From Rhodeus uyekii (lineage: Eukaryota > Chordata > Actinopteri > Cypriniformes > Acheilognathidae): 64,000 bases of DNA. The position numbers were made by a program, and so were the translations under genes. Position 1 is the first letter of the stretch. Every line of letters starts with the position of its first letter. Where the stretch lies: NCBI GenBank assembly GCA_037043235.1, contig JAWRVZ010000004.1, positions 1,392,001 through 1,456,000 of the forward strand, written 5' to 3'. A model generated the notes under the pieces. The model saw nothing but the letters and a program-made list of their open reading frames with translations, ran no database searches and was not told the DNA's origin. Shown one piece after another: positions 13,561 through 28,900 of the stretch.

Positions 13561-14499
13561 AGGATCAAACACAAAAGAGACCTCTTAAAGCATTAACAAA
13601 GACTAATAGCACTAAACACACACCTCTGGGTTTCGGTATAAGCCCAAGATCACTACTATACTTGTCAGTGCAACAAAATAATGGAGGTTCTTCCAAAATT
13701 GCATATTCTCTGAGTAAGTACTTCTTTTGAATAAGTAGTTACTATGCAAACCAACAACATTGTATGTTCTATATAGTATGAATGTCTGTAGTATGAATTT
13801 AACCCAGGCAATGTACTTTGTGTATTTAATGTCCCTTATGTATTTGCTTTTCACCTTCCAATGATCCATTTCTACCATACTAATAAGCAAAAATGACTTT
13901 AGATAAACCACACTTGTTTGTCACTTTTAATTACTACTTCAATTATTTATTTAAATATTTGTATTGCTGAAGTGTTACTGTCCCACTTCGAATAGTATCT
14001 TTCCTAGTATTGAAATTAGTGTGTCTAAAATCATAGTACGTTGAAATGATTATCCCAAAGGTACCTGGATGGTTTGCTGTTTTTTAAAACATACATTTGG
14101 CCACAGATATGTATACGTAGATTCCACATTCAACTGCTCCAGACATGTGGGCATGCCCGCCATCTTTGATTGGTCAGTGTGGCAAGCAGGATGAGGCTGT
14201 GGGCCATGAGAAAACGCTTCATTGGCTTCATATCTTACAGAGGAGCGATGCCAGTGAAAGAGGAGAGAGGACAAGGCCTGGATTTTACTTTGTCTTTTGT
14301 GTTTGTGTGTGGGCCGCAGTCGTTATTTTGTGTTTGTTTATTTTGGAATGAACGTTTTTTGAATGTTCACTGGTTCCTGCCTCCTTCTTATCAAAAAATC
14401 ATAACTTTGGTAGTCAGTGTGTCATCACTCACAGTAAAAATCAATGATGTCACAAAATTGTGCAGATCCCAGTGGTGAAACTGTGGTGATTTATATTCT

Positions 14500-14776
14500 G
14501 TGAAAGGTTTCTTTCGAGATGCTGCGTCTTCTGTCTAAGCTCCTTACACCTTCTGGGCTTACTTCAGACACTTGTCTAAGCTGCTGATACCGGTTTCCAT
14601 CAGACCTTTATCATCCTGGTTCATAACATCGCCACCCGCAACGTACATTCACACTTGATCAATCGATTTAATAGTGCTTCAAGAGACGATATGCCAAGGC
14701 ATTCCACTAGCGTTTTGACGCAGCATTCCGTTCCCTCTTCAGGGAACCATGGTTACATATATAACTTGAGACGTTA
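14500..14776 (-). mobile_element. DIRS 5' terminal fragment
   Basis: It contains GACGCAGCATTCC then a GTTCCCT/AGGGAAC palindrome (14729-14746) and 'aaccatggttacatatataacttgagacgtt'. This parallels 45480-45536 of the complete DIRS element, block for block, with substitutions. With the left terminus at 8003 it may bracket one decayed, insertion-laden DIRS copy, or it may be a separate fragment. Confidence 0.6.
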
Positions 14777-17700
14777 AATACTATTTAGGGTTTAACGTAA
14801 TATTGTATCACACTACTTTTAAAAGTAAAACTGGGGTTTTTCGCCTGCTTTCTAATAGGAAGGTATGCAATTTCGGATCCAAACTGAGTTTACCTAATTA
14901 ATAAATATACATGTAAATAATGTATATTTAACAAAAATAGATAATATTTCCAAGCAAATAAATAACATTTCCCATAAAGAGTAATAAAGATTCAAATGTA
15001 CAATTTTTATTTTCTGTGTAGTAGGAGTCCAGTAAAACTATTAAGATAAGATGCCATATTCACTTGCTAAGAATCAACACATCACATCCATCTGTAAATC
15101 TTTCATCACAAGTTACATTCATTTTCTTGTTTGTAGTATATTTCAGATATTCCACATTCAGACCTCTTACCTATCATGATGCTCTTTGTGGAATTGTTTC
15201 GGGTAAAATGGTGTCCAGGCTATTTCTTTGGCTGAAATATGTGACTGTTGTTGCTGTAAATGTGTTCTGGCCTTGTTTCAGGTGCATTATTGTGCATCAG
15301 TCAGTTATAGTTTGAACTGAAAATAACCATGAGCCTCTCTGCTTCTCACAGACTTCAGCTTGAGCACTGATTTTCTCATGTTTTCTCTCAACTTGTTCTG
15401 ATACTTTTTGGCCAAGCTGGGAGTAGTCTGTCCCATAATTCATTTGATTCATTAAAACTGAAGCTTTTTATGAACAGAAACATTTGGACAGCTGTAATGA
15501 GTTTACAATTTACTATATAACTAACCAAATATGGCACCAGCTATCACCACTACATTTGATTCCGGTTGTTCTCATCTAAACTAAATGAAATGGACTGCGT
15601 AATAGTCAGATTTAATGTGAATGTGGAAGAGTATAATAAAGCAGATAGCATTTGGGAGTTTGATTCTGTGATGGCCTTACGGAGTGTTGATAACGTTAAG
15701 TCTGTGTGTCGCTTATATTCTTGCCAAATTGCAGGTGGGTATACATTTCAGACCCATCTGTTCCCATGTGCTTGTGTAAGGGGAGAAAAGTACAAAAACA
15801 AACTAAAGCTGAGATTAGGCATATTGATACTGCATTTAAAACGGTAATATGAATGTGAAAGTAAGAAACTGAAAGAAAGCCAATGACACATTTATGCAAT
15901 CTATACATAATACCCTGTTATATTAAATATAGGGATTTCAGCAGATCCTTTATTACTAAAACAGAAATCCACACATTCCCTTGCTGAACACAGACTCAAT
16001 CAACTTAATCAGAATGTTTTCTGCAGAAACATGTTGAGCTTTTTTAAACATATTAACTTTTTTCTTTTCTTAATTTATTTGTTTGTTTCATTTCTGCTAT
16101 GAATCTGTATGGCGCACTGATACAGATAATGCAAGCAAAAATATTATACTTACATGAGATATATTTTCCAAATGAAATTGAAAAGACATGAGGGTCAGTT
16201 TATGTTGATAAGATTTAAATCTATAATCTAAATTCTGATAAAATTACAGAGCATTTTTATATTTCTCATAGAGGGCACATAGAGGAAAGCAAGGGGGTCA
16301 GAGTTGATCTTATCTACTTTGTAGTAAAATAATATTGGGGGTGGCATGGGGGAGGGGAAGGGGGATGATGGAGAGAGCTAGGTTATTCCAGGTCTGTAGG
16401 TCTGAACAGAATGTTCCTCCAAGGGACCCTTTAAAGATAAGACTGCTATGCCCCCACTGCACACCAGAAATGGTTTGTGGTCCCAGCTGTGACTGTGTGA
16501 ACATACCTCATAGATTAGACTTTCACCCAGCAGCAGTCATATAATGCTTCTCCCAGACATGGACAGTGGAAGAAAGATTTGTTTTTATCCATATATCTGT
16601 CTTGTCACCCTTTTGCTAGCAATTCAATAAACAAAAATTACACAGACTATATATATATGTATGCACACATGCACATTTATTTTGTGAGCCCAAAAAATGA
16701 CATAACATATTCTGAAAAGCTAAATGCGAAAGTGTCTAGAATAGATATCTCAATGCTTGTCTCCTTGCAATCCCTACAGCTGTCCGAAATATCCAACTCA
16801 CTGTCTCAAAATGTCCTCCTCCCATCTTCCCTTCTCAGATCTTATCTTTCAGTTATGCAATATTGTCTGTATCTCATACTAATGATGGCAGTGATGTAAC
16901 CTTATCATATATCAGTGCCAATGGTCATAATCAGACAGGCATAAACTCAGTGCAGTGAGATGATGGAGCTAGATGCCAGAAGAAAATGCAATCTGATTGT
17001 GCCCTCTTGTGGTAGAAGATTAATACTGAAAATGGGGACTGGCGACCAGGGCAAGTTGTTTGGGAGGTTTTCTTTATTCAACAATAATATTGTAATTAAG
17101 TATTGCAATATTGCTATTAAATCTATTTTCATCATATGCAGTATGTTAAAATATAAATATGTACTAAACAAATATTATTACGCTATGTAGTGGAAGGTAT
17201 TTTGGATCACTTGAATTACCACTAGGAGCAGCTTGAGGGCGCTGTTGCCTGAAGGTAACCACCACAGAAGAACTCAGTTCCTCAGGTGTAAATAAACCAC
17301 ATGGTTGAACTTAAACACATGTCCCTTTGTTCACTTAATGTCCTTGGTTGAGAACTCTTTGAGTTCAGTTGTGAGTATGGTTTCATCTGCATATTGTTGA
17401 TCTTGTGGATGTAGGTATTTTACATTAGCTATTTTGTTTTCTTTCTAAAAAAGGATTGATTAAATACATCCTATCCCATCTGCTGAAGACTGTCAGCAAG
17501 ACTACAGAGAGTGGCCTTAACCAGCTCTTCGCTAGAACAATGACTTGCCAGACTCCATTTGACTACCATCACTTGTCATTGTGTGGTTTAATGGAGTGTC
17601 ATCATTGCTTCGCACACAACTTGTGGATTGGAAAAAAAAAATTCTCCATCAATTCATCACAAGCCGGAACCTTTTATTAATAAGCTTGTTACTTATTAAT

Positions 17701-18315
17701 TACTATACCAAGTTTATTGAGATTACTTTCAATATTATTATTATTGTTGTAGATATTCAGCTTGTAGGATAAAATTCACAAAAATTAAACTTAGTCATAA
17801 TTTAAACTAGATTTAAAAAAAAAACTATGACCACTTCTAAAGAAAGTATTACTTCTAAAATATTTATTTTGTTTGACTTTCTAGATGTAGATGTATGACA
17901 ACTTGCCCTAATCTTCAAGTCAATTAACAATTCATAGACAATGACTTTCTCCCGTGTTGATAAATAATTAAGCACTACAACTGATTGTCAGTTCAGATTG
18001 TTGCTACACCACTCTAAAAAAGTATTTTAATAGTCTGCCCCGGTTAGGAAAGAGGTCTTGCTGTTTTGTGACAATGCTGTCATTGCACTTAACACATTAT
18101 TATCTATTGTAACACAGGCAAGCAGAGCACACACAAGCAATTTTCAGACCAATTTGCAGTTCCAGGCTGACCAGAGGATGACTTTCCAAAACAAAACAAA
18201 AAAAAGTGTTTCAAATACACAGCAGGATTGTTAAGTTTCTCACTCAAACCACATGTCTAACTGATATCTTCTCTTAGCATAAAATTGGCATAAATGTGTG
18301 TTGTTTGTTCTCTTA
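14777..18315. other. Intergenic AT-rich DNA, nothing recognised
   Basis: No splice-bordered coding blocks, RNA genes or full repeat ends recognised. Short frames are unremarkable. Confidence 0.45.
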
Positions 18316-18651
18316 CTCTGCTCAAAAAAAAAATAAGGGAACACCAAGTCAGTTAAACTTCAGGAATATAAATCTGTCCAATTTTGAAGCATAAGAGTGC
18401 AAATGAAAACTAGATAGAGGAAGTTTATGATATAAACTTCAGTTGGCTTGAGAAAGCCTATCCTGAAAGTTAAATTTATTTGTAAAAGCTTAAAAAGTTG
18501 TTTAAGTTTACAGATAGATAGATGGAAAGAATTAGATCTTGAGCATATATACACTTGTTAGTTATTGCCTTGCGTTGTTTCTAGGCAGTTACTAAGGTGT
18601 CGTTATGTTCTTTGATCATAATTTAATCTTTAATCAATTGATGATCAATTT

Positions 18652-19040
18652 TGCTAGCAAGATTTAATGTTAATTATCTTGTTGCTAGCAAGATTTAGAA
18701 TGAATTCCGAAGTCAATAGCAACATTTAACATAAATAAGCATGTTGCTGGCAAGAATTCGCTGAATTAGCATATTGGTAGCAAGATTTATTGTTAATTAA
18801 CAAGTTGCTATCAAGATTTAGCATGATCTAGCATGTCACTAGTGAGAATTTGCGTGATCTAGCATGTTGCTAGCAAGATTTAACGTTAATTAACAAGACG
18901 CTATTGACATTTAGTGTGAACGAACATGTCGCTAGTGAGATTTGTTAATTCGTAGGTCGCTTGTGAGATTTAACATGAGTTAACATGTCACTGACGAGAA
19001 TGAATGTTATTTAACAAGTCACTGGTGAGATTTAATGTTT
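18652..19040. repeat. ~31-bp minisatellite inside array unit 1
   Basis: About 13 degenerate copies of a unit that begins TYGCTAGYRAGATTTAA and continues into a TTAACAWG-like half. The repeats are rich in the restriction-like palindromes GCTAGC and CACTAGTG. The same block recurs in every array unit (for example 20903-21289, 24783-25169, 27073-27460). Confidence 0.85.
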
Positions 19041-19566
19041 TAAAGAACACAAGAGTCAGTTGACGCAGAGACTGGAGGTTATTGATGATTCAGCTGAACA
19101 GTGAGTGGTCTGAAATATCAAAGAATAATAATGAATATTAAATATAAATCTAAAATAAACAACATTTACATTGGTAATAAACATGAGTAAATAATTAATT
19201 GATTACAGAAGTGTTGCAATACTTGGTTAGTGCACAAAATGGCATCTAGGGAACATACATGGAGTTTTTTCATCATGAGGGATCATCGGTGTTGTAACGA
19301 AATACCAAAAAATAAATAACAATGCTTTTTGATCCCCAAAGTGTTGAAAATTGCAATTAGTTTATAAAAATGTTTACGGTTTAATTACATCCTTGGCTTT
19401 TAACGGTCAGTTTTCACTAATGTGAATAATACTTTGTTTTATTTCTATTTTAAAGATGTAATTAAGCATTATTAATATAGTCTTGCCACTTTCAAAACAG
19501 ACTGCAGTTACACTACATGTATATGGAGCCCTTTATACATTTATTTACTATATAAATGTGTGTATA

Positions 19567-19584
19567 GATAGATAGATAGATATG

Positions 19585-19663
<79 letters not shown>
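19567..19663. repeat. GATA/(TA)n/(TG)n compound microsatellite (unit 1)
   Basis: gata repeats followed by a TA run and then a TG run. Homologous tracts of different length lie at 21819-21937, 25694-25851, 27987-28085, 29958-30038 and 32309-32434. Confidence 0.95.
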
Positions 19664-19666
<3 letters not shown>

Positions 19667-20148
19667 AAGCCTTTCTTCATGTGAAATAAAATAACTTAAA
19701 TATTAGTATTTCTTAAATCATTCCTGCACAATTACAATGGGGATAGTAATGCTGTTTTTTTCTAATCTCAAGCAGTTTTCAGATTGAATCGATCTGCCAT
19801 GTCAGACTTCAGTTCAACACGGCAATTATAGCAGATAAAGGAATCAAGGCAATGTAATATTTACTCAGGCATAAGTTATAAATAAACTTAAGTGCTTTGA
19901 CGCGAGTGCGCGAGGACGCGCGTTTGAAGTTCATTGAGAGTTGCCGTTCCCATAGTAATCTACTCAGCGGGCGAAAGCCTTTGCCGAGTAAACACGAATG
20001 AGAGTCAGAATTTGGCCATATAAGTACATAAATCTTCAAGGAAACACGCTGCAGCGGTTACTTGATAATCGGAAACAATTTCCGTTTGATCATAAACTCT
20101 CTCACATAAATCTATTTTAGGAGATTATGATCTCTCTCTCCAGCAGTA

Positions 20149-20241
20149 ATGGCGTCTTTGAAAAGCTTTGAGGCTTTGAATTGCAGCGCTCTGATTCGTT
20201 CAAACGTCAGTGCTCTCACTGACAGGGGTGTAATTTTGTGA
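20149..20241 (+). other. 30-codon open frame conserved in the array units
   Basis: The frame starts ATGGCGTCTTTGAAAAGC and reads MASLKSFEALNCSALI..., ending TGA. The corresponding frame is open in the other units (for example from 22413, 26322, 28560 and 30512), with amino-acid changes such as Ser/Ala and Val/Phe. It lies just after the GC-rich part of each unit. I do not recognise it. It may be a captured first exon or simply untested by time because the copies are young. Confidence 0.2.
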
Positions 20242-20660
20242 TATTATGTATGTAAAATAGAGAGATTTAACTTACTAATTAAAGTAAAAAATCGATTGTA
20301 GACCTGCAAGTTTTTTTTTCAGGATTTAAAAAAATAAAATGCATGCCCATTGGAATGGACATGTTCACACATACTGTATTGAAATGTATTATATATCAGG
20401 TGTAATGTTGTGATGTTACCAACAGATGGAGTGGACGCTCTATCTAAAATTCAGTTTTCACTTCATTAGTGAAAGTCTATGGAGATTTTATGACTTTAAT
20501 CTTCAGTTTTATCAAAAATCATAAGTCTGATCAGTCTGAAAAGGGATAGCAACTCAAGTCAGAACAGGTCTGAAGTCTGAGCAGAGTTTAGTGGTTGTAG
20601 CTTTAAAGCTCTAGGAGGAGATGCTCTGAGAATTTTAGGTAAGAATAATAATAATAATAA

Positions 20661-22923
<2,263 letters not shown>

Positions 22924-23063
22924 CTAGATAGAGGAAGTTTATGATATAAACTTCAGTTGGCTTGAGAAAGCCTATCCTGAAAGTTAAATTTATTTGTAAA
23001 AGCTTAAAAAGTTGTTTAAGTTTACAGATAGATAGATGGAAAGAATTAGATCTTGAGCATATA

Positions 23064-24678
23064 CAGTTTTATGCAAAGGTTTGGGCACCCCTAATAATTA
23101 TCATAATTTCAGTTTATAATGTGCCGGGCTTTCAAAGCCACAACTTCATTTGGATATAATTTATACCTTATGAAAACAGTAACATTTCAGTTCTGAAATG
23201 GCATTTATTGAATCAACAGAAACAATACAATTTGAGTCATAGCAAAAACAGACAGGTGCAAAAATGTGGGCACCCCAATGAAATTATCACATTAATATTT
23301 AGTAGAGCCCCCTTTTGCTGAAATAACAGCATGTAGTCGCTTCTTATAGCCACTGAGAAGTCCCTGGATTCTGGTTGCAGGTATTTTGGACCATTCTTCC
23401 TTGCAAAATGTCTCCAGTTCAGTCAGGTTTGATGGTTTCCGAGTGTGGACAACCTCCTTCAAATCATTACATAGATTTTCGATGATATTCAAGTCTGGAC
23501 TGCGATGGCCATTCTAGAACATTGTATCTGTGTCTGACCATGAATTCCTTGGTAGATTTGGAGCAATGCTTTGGATCATTATCCTGCTGAAACAACCAAC
23601 CCTGGCATAACTTCATCCTCTTGACTGATTCTTGAACACTGTTCTTAAGAATCTGCTGATACTGGATGGAATCCATTTGACCCTCAACTTTGACAAGGTT
23701 TCCAGTACCTGTGCTTGCCCCATAGCATGAAGGACCCACCACCACATTTTACAGTAGGGAGCAAGTTCTTCTCCTGGAACGCTGTGTTCTTTTTCCTCCA
23801 TACAAAGCTCTTCTGGTTGTGACCAAACAGCTCTATCTCAGTTTCATCTGTCCACAGAACTTGTCCAGATGAGCCTTTGCATACCTCAAATGACTCTGTT
23901 TGTTGGCAAGACGCGGAAAAGGCTTTTTCCGCATCACCCTTTCATTGAGCTGTTCCTTGTGCAAAGTACGCTGGACTGTGGAACGATGTACAATGACACC
24001 ATCAGCAGCGAGATGTTCTTGGAGATCTTTGGAGGTGGTCTGTAAATTGTATTTGACCATTCTAACCATACTTCGCCTTTGCCTTTCAGATATCTTTCTT
24101 GGCCTGCCACATCTTTCCTTCACATGGACTGTTCCTGTTGCCTTCCATTTTCTAACTATATTTCTGACTGGAGACAGGGACCTTAAACCTTTGTGATAAC
24201 TTTTAACATGCTTCTCCTAACTCACACTGATGAATTATCCTAGTTTTTAAGTCATTGGGGAGTTCTTTTGAGGTTCCCATGTTGCTACTTTCCAGTAGAG
24301 AATCGAAGAGAAGCACAACTGGCAATTAGCAAACTTAAATATCCTTTTTCATGATTGGTTGCACCTGTGTTTCCAGTCTAATGTTCATTGAGCCAATAAC
24401 ATCAATTTTGTGTTGCAAACAATCAGCATTAAGTGACTACAGGTATTCAAATCAACACAATTGAAAGGGTGGCCAAACGTTTGCACCGCCTATTTGTCAC
24501 ATTGTATTTTATTTCATACAACTAAATACTGCTACACTAAGTATTTTGGTCTGAAAAACATTGCTTTATCAAGCTTTCTCTAGAAAATGAATGGCATATC
24601 ACTAGGATCTTTACTTAAAAAGATTGAGCAGATTACCATGCAGCCTCAGAAAGGTGCCTAAACTTTTGCATAAAACTG
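23064..24678 (-). mobile_element. Tc1/mariner-type transposon with TA target duplication
   Basis: The left end CAGTTTTATGCAAAGGTTTG and the right end ...cttttgcataaaactg are inverted and flanked by TA (23062-23063, 24679-24680). The site is precise because the other array units carry the uninterrupted sequence 'gagcatatatacacttg'. Length is 1,615 bp, the normal size for a Tc1 element. Confidence 0.95.
23292..24123 (-). pseudogene. Tc1 transposase, frameshifted
   Basis: The minus-strand pieces in order are: 24123-23833, with the GRPRKIS hook between DNA-binding subdomains and an HTH-like SKDLQEHLAADGVIVHRSTV; 23801-23467, with the core strand LFQQDNDPKH carrying the second catalytic aspartate; and 23492-23292, with IIENLCNDLK carrying the catalytic glutamate and the conserved C-terminus. 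Tc1 transposases are about 340 aa cut-and-paste DDE enzymes. Here at least one small indel (near 23490) and other frame changes break the reading frame, so the copy cannot move itself. Confidence 0.85.
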
Positions 24679-25704
24679 TATACACTTGTTAGTTATTGCC
24701 TTGCGTTGTTTCTAGGCAGTTACTAAGGTGTCGTTATGTTCTTTGATCATAATTTAATCTTTAATCAATTGATGATCAATTTTGCTAGCAAGATTTAATG
24801 TTAATTATCTTGTTGCTAGCAAGATTTAGAATGAATTCCGAAGTCATTAGCAACATTTAACATAAATAAGCATGCTGCTGGCAAGAATTCGCTGAATTAG
24901 CATATTGGTAGCAAGATTTATTGTTAATTAACAAGTTGCTATCAAGATTTAGCATGATCTAGCATGTCACTAGTGAGAATTTGCGTGATCTAGCATGTTG
25001 CTAGCAAGATTTAACGTTAATTAACAAGACGCTATTGACATTTAGTGTGAACTAACATCTCGCTAGTGAGATTTGTTAATTCGTAGGTCGCTTGTGAGAT
25101 TTAACATGAGTTAACATGTCACTGACGAGAATGAATGTTATTTAACAAGTCACTAGTGAGATTTAATGTTTTAAAGAACACAAGAGTCAGTTGACGCAGA
25201 GACTGGAGGTTATTGATGATTCAGCTGAACAGTGAGTGGTCTGAAATATCAAAGAATAATAATGAATATTAAATATAAATCTAAAATAAACAACATTTAC
25301 ATTGGTAATAAACATGAGTAAATAATTAATTGATTACAGAAGTGTTGCAATACTTGGTTAGTACACAAAATGGCATCTAGGGAACATACATGGAGTTTTT
25401 TCATCATGAGGGATCATCAGTGTTGTAACGAAATACCAAAAAATAAATAACAATGCTTTTTGATCCCCAAAGTGTTGAAAATTGCAATTAGTTTATAAAA
25501 ATGTTTACGGTTTAATTACATCCTTGGCTTTTAACGGTCAGTTTTCACTCATGTGAACACTTTGTTTTATTTCTATTTTAAAGATGTAATTAAGCATTAT
25601 TAATATAGTCTTACCACTTTCTAAACAGACTGCAGTTCCACTGCATATATATGGAGCCCTTTATACATTTATTTACTATATAAATGTGTGTATAGATAGA
25701 TATG

Positions 25705-25831
<127 letters not shown>

Positions 25832-26831
25832 GTGTGTGTGTGTGTGTGTGTATAAAGCCTTTCTTCATGTGAAATAAAATAACTTAAATATTAGTATTTC
25901 TTAAATCATTCCTGCACAATTACAATGGGGATAGTAATGCTGTTTTTTCTAATCTCAAGCAGTTTTCAGATTGAATCGATCTGCCATGTCAGACTTCAGT
26001 TCAACACGGCAATTATAGCAGATAAAGGAATCAAGGCAATGTAATATTTACTCAGGAATAAGTTATAAATAAACTGACGCGAGTGCGCGAGGACGCGCGT
26101 TTGAACTTCATTGAGAGTTGCCGTTTCCATAGTAATCAGCGGGGGGAAGCCTTCACCGAGTAAACACGAATGAGAGTCACAATTTGGCCATATAAGTGCA
26201 TAAATCTTCAAGCAAACACACTGCAGCGGTTACTTGATAATCGGAAACAATTTCCGTTTGATCATAAACTCTCTCACATAAATCTATTTTAGGAGTTTAT
26301 GATCTCTCTCTCCGGCAGTAATGGCGTCTTTGAAAAGCTTTGAGGCTTTGAATTGCAGCGCTCTGATTCGTTCAAACTTCAGTGCTCTCACTGACAGGGG
26401 TGTAATTTTGTGATATTATGTATGTAAAATAGAGAGATTTAACTTACTAATTAAAGTAAAAAATCGATTGTAGACCTGCAAGTTTTTTTTCAGGATTTAA
26501 AAAAATAAAATGCATGCCCATTGGAATGGACATGTTCACACATACTGTATTGAAATGTATTATATATCAGGTGTAATGTTGTGATGTTACCAACAGATGG
26601 AGTGGACGCTCTATCTAAAATTCAGTTTTCACTTCATTAGTGAAAGTCTATGGAGATTTTATGACTTTAATCTTCAGTTTTATCAAAAATCATAAGTCTG
26701 ATCAGTCTGAAAAGGGATAGCAACTCAAGTCAGAACAGGTCTGAAGTCTGAGCAGAGTTTAGTGGTTGTAGCTTTAAAGCTCTAGGAGGAGATGCATTGA
26801 GAATTTTAGGTAAGAAGAATAATAATAATAA

Positions 26832-27994
26832 CTAGATAGAGGAAGTTTATGATATAAACTTCAGTTGGCTTGAGAAAGCCTATCCTGAAAGTTAAATTTA
26901 TTTGTAAAAGCTTAAAAAGTTGTTTAAGTTTACAGATAGATAGATGGAAAGAATTAGATCTTGAGCATATATACACTTGTTAGTTATTGCCTTGCGTTGT
27001 TTCTAGGCAGTTACTAAGGTGTCGTTATGTTCTTTGATCATAATTTAATCTTTAATCAATTGATGATCAATTTTGCTAGCAAGATTTAATGTTAATTATC
27101 TTGTTGCTAGCAAGATTTAGAATGAATTCCGAAGTCATTAGCAACATTTAACATAAATAAGCATGTTGCTGGCAAGAATTCGCTGAATTAGCATATTGGT
27201 AGCAAGATTTATTGTTAATTAACAAGTTGCTATCAAGATTTAGCATGATCTAGCATGTCACTAGTGAGAATTTGCGTGATCTAGCATGTTGCTAGCAAGA
27301 TTTAACGTTAATTAACAAGACGCTATTGACATTTAGTGTGAACTAACATGTCGCTAGTGAGATTTGTTAATTCGTAGGTCGCTTGTGAGATTTAACATGA
27401 GTTAACATGTCACTGACGAGAATGAATGTTATTTAACAAGTCACTAGTGAGATTTAATGTTTTAAAGAACACAAGAGTCAGTTGACGCAGAGACTGGAGG
27501 TTATTGATGATTCAGCTGAACAGTGAGTGGTCTGAAATATCAAAGAATAATAATGAATATTAAATATAAATCTAAAATAAACAACATTTACATTGGTAAT
27601 AAACATGAGTAAATTATTAATTGATTACAGAAGTGTTGCAATACTTGGTTAGTGCACAAAAAGGCATCTAGGGAACATACATGGAGTTTTTTCATCATGA
27701 GGGATCATCGGTGTTGTAACGAAATACCAAAAAATAAATAACAATGCTTTTTGATCCCCAAAGTGTTGAAAATTGCAATTAGTTTATAAAAATGTTTACG
27801 GTTTAATTACATCCTTGGCTTTTAACGGTCAGTTTTCACTAATGTGAATAATACTTTGTTTTATTTCTATTTTAAAGATGTAATTAAGCATTATTAATAT
27901 AGTCTTACCACTTTCTAAACAGACTGCAGTTCCACTGCATATATATGGAGCCCTTTATACATTTATTTACTATATAAATGTGTGTATAGATATG

Positions 27995-28047
<53 letters not shown>

Positions 28048-28900
28048 GTATGTATATATATGTATATATGTGTGTGTGTGTGTGTATAAAGCCTTTCTTC
28101 ATGTGAAATAAAATAACTTAAATATTAGTATTTCTTAAATCATTCCTGCACAATTACAATGGGGATAGTAATGCTGTTTTTTCTAATCTCAAGCAGTTTT
28201 CAGATTGAATCGATCTGCCATGTCAGACTTCAGTTCAACACGGCAATTATAGCAGATAAAGGAATCAAGGCAATGTAATATTTACTCAGGCATAAGTTAT
28301 AAATAAACTGACGTGAGTGCGCGAGGACGCGCGTTTGAACTTCATTGAGAGTTGCCGTTCCCATAGTAATCTACTCAGCGGGGGGAAAACCTTCACCGAG
28401 TAAACACGAATGAGAGTCACAATTTGGCCATATAAGTGCATAAATCTTCAAGCAAACACACTGCAGTGGTTACTTGATAATCGGAAACAATTTCCGTTTG
28501 ATCATAAACTCTCTCACATAAATCTATTTTAGGAGATTATGATCTCTCTCTCCAGCAATAATGGCGGCTTTGAAAAGCTTTGAGGCTTTGAATTGCAGCG
28601 CTCTGATTCGTTCAAACGTCAGTGCTCTCACTGACAGGGGTGCAATTTTGTGATATCATGTATGTAAAATAGAGAGATTTAACTTACTAATTAAAGTAAA
28701 AAATCGATTGTAGACCTGCAAGTTTTTTTTCAGTATTTAAAAAAATAAAATGCATGCCCATTGGAATGGACATGTTCACACATACTGTATTGAAATGTAT
28801 TATATATCAGGTGTAATGTTGTTATGTCACCAACAGATGGGGTGGACGCTCTATCTAAAATTCAGTTTTCACTTCATTAGTGAAAGTCTATGGAGATTTT
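26832..28900. repeat. Array unit 4, 3' truncated
   Basis: The unit follows the others to 'tatggagatttt', then joins directly to 'ttacagatagatagatgg' of the next unit. The last 170 bp or so of this unit and the first 105 bp or so of unit 5 are missing. Confidence 0.9.

Larger units (their letters stand above)
9526..14499. other. Mixed non-coding span between the two DIRS-like ends
   Basis: The span contains the palindromic MITE, a TA microsatellite, a CT-rich microsatellite and a Tc1 remnant, all listed separately. I see no other coding or RNA gene. It may be insertion-swollen interior of the decayed DIRS copy whose far end is at 14776. Confidence 0.4.
18410..20660. repeat. Array unit 1
   Basis: 2,251 bp. 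It contains the minisatellite at 18652-19040, the GATA/TA/TG tract at 19567-19663, and the 30-codon frame at 20149-20241. It ends in (AAT)n directly joined to unit 2. Confidence 0.95.

Noticed and set aside
16300..16550. Possible small conserved gene around a G-rich stretch
   Set aside because: Frames on both strands lack motifs and starts, and I could not support coding or a repeat identity.
18652..19040. CRISPR-like spaced short repeats
   Set aside because: The 31-bp repeats are contiguous and degenerate without unique spacers, and the DNA is eukaryotic. It is a minisatellite.
19809..20039. Minus-strand 60-76 codon frames recurring in array units
   Set aside because: Length and frame change between units because of indels, with no conserved start or motif. 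They are not maintained as coding.
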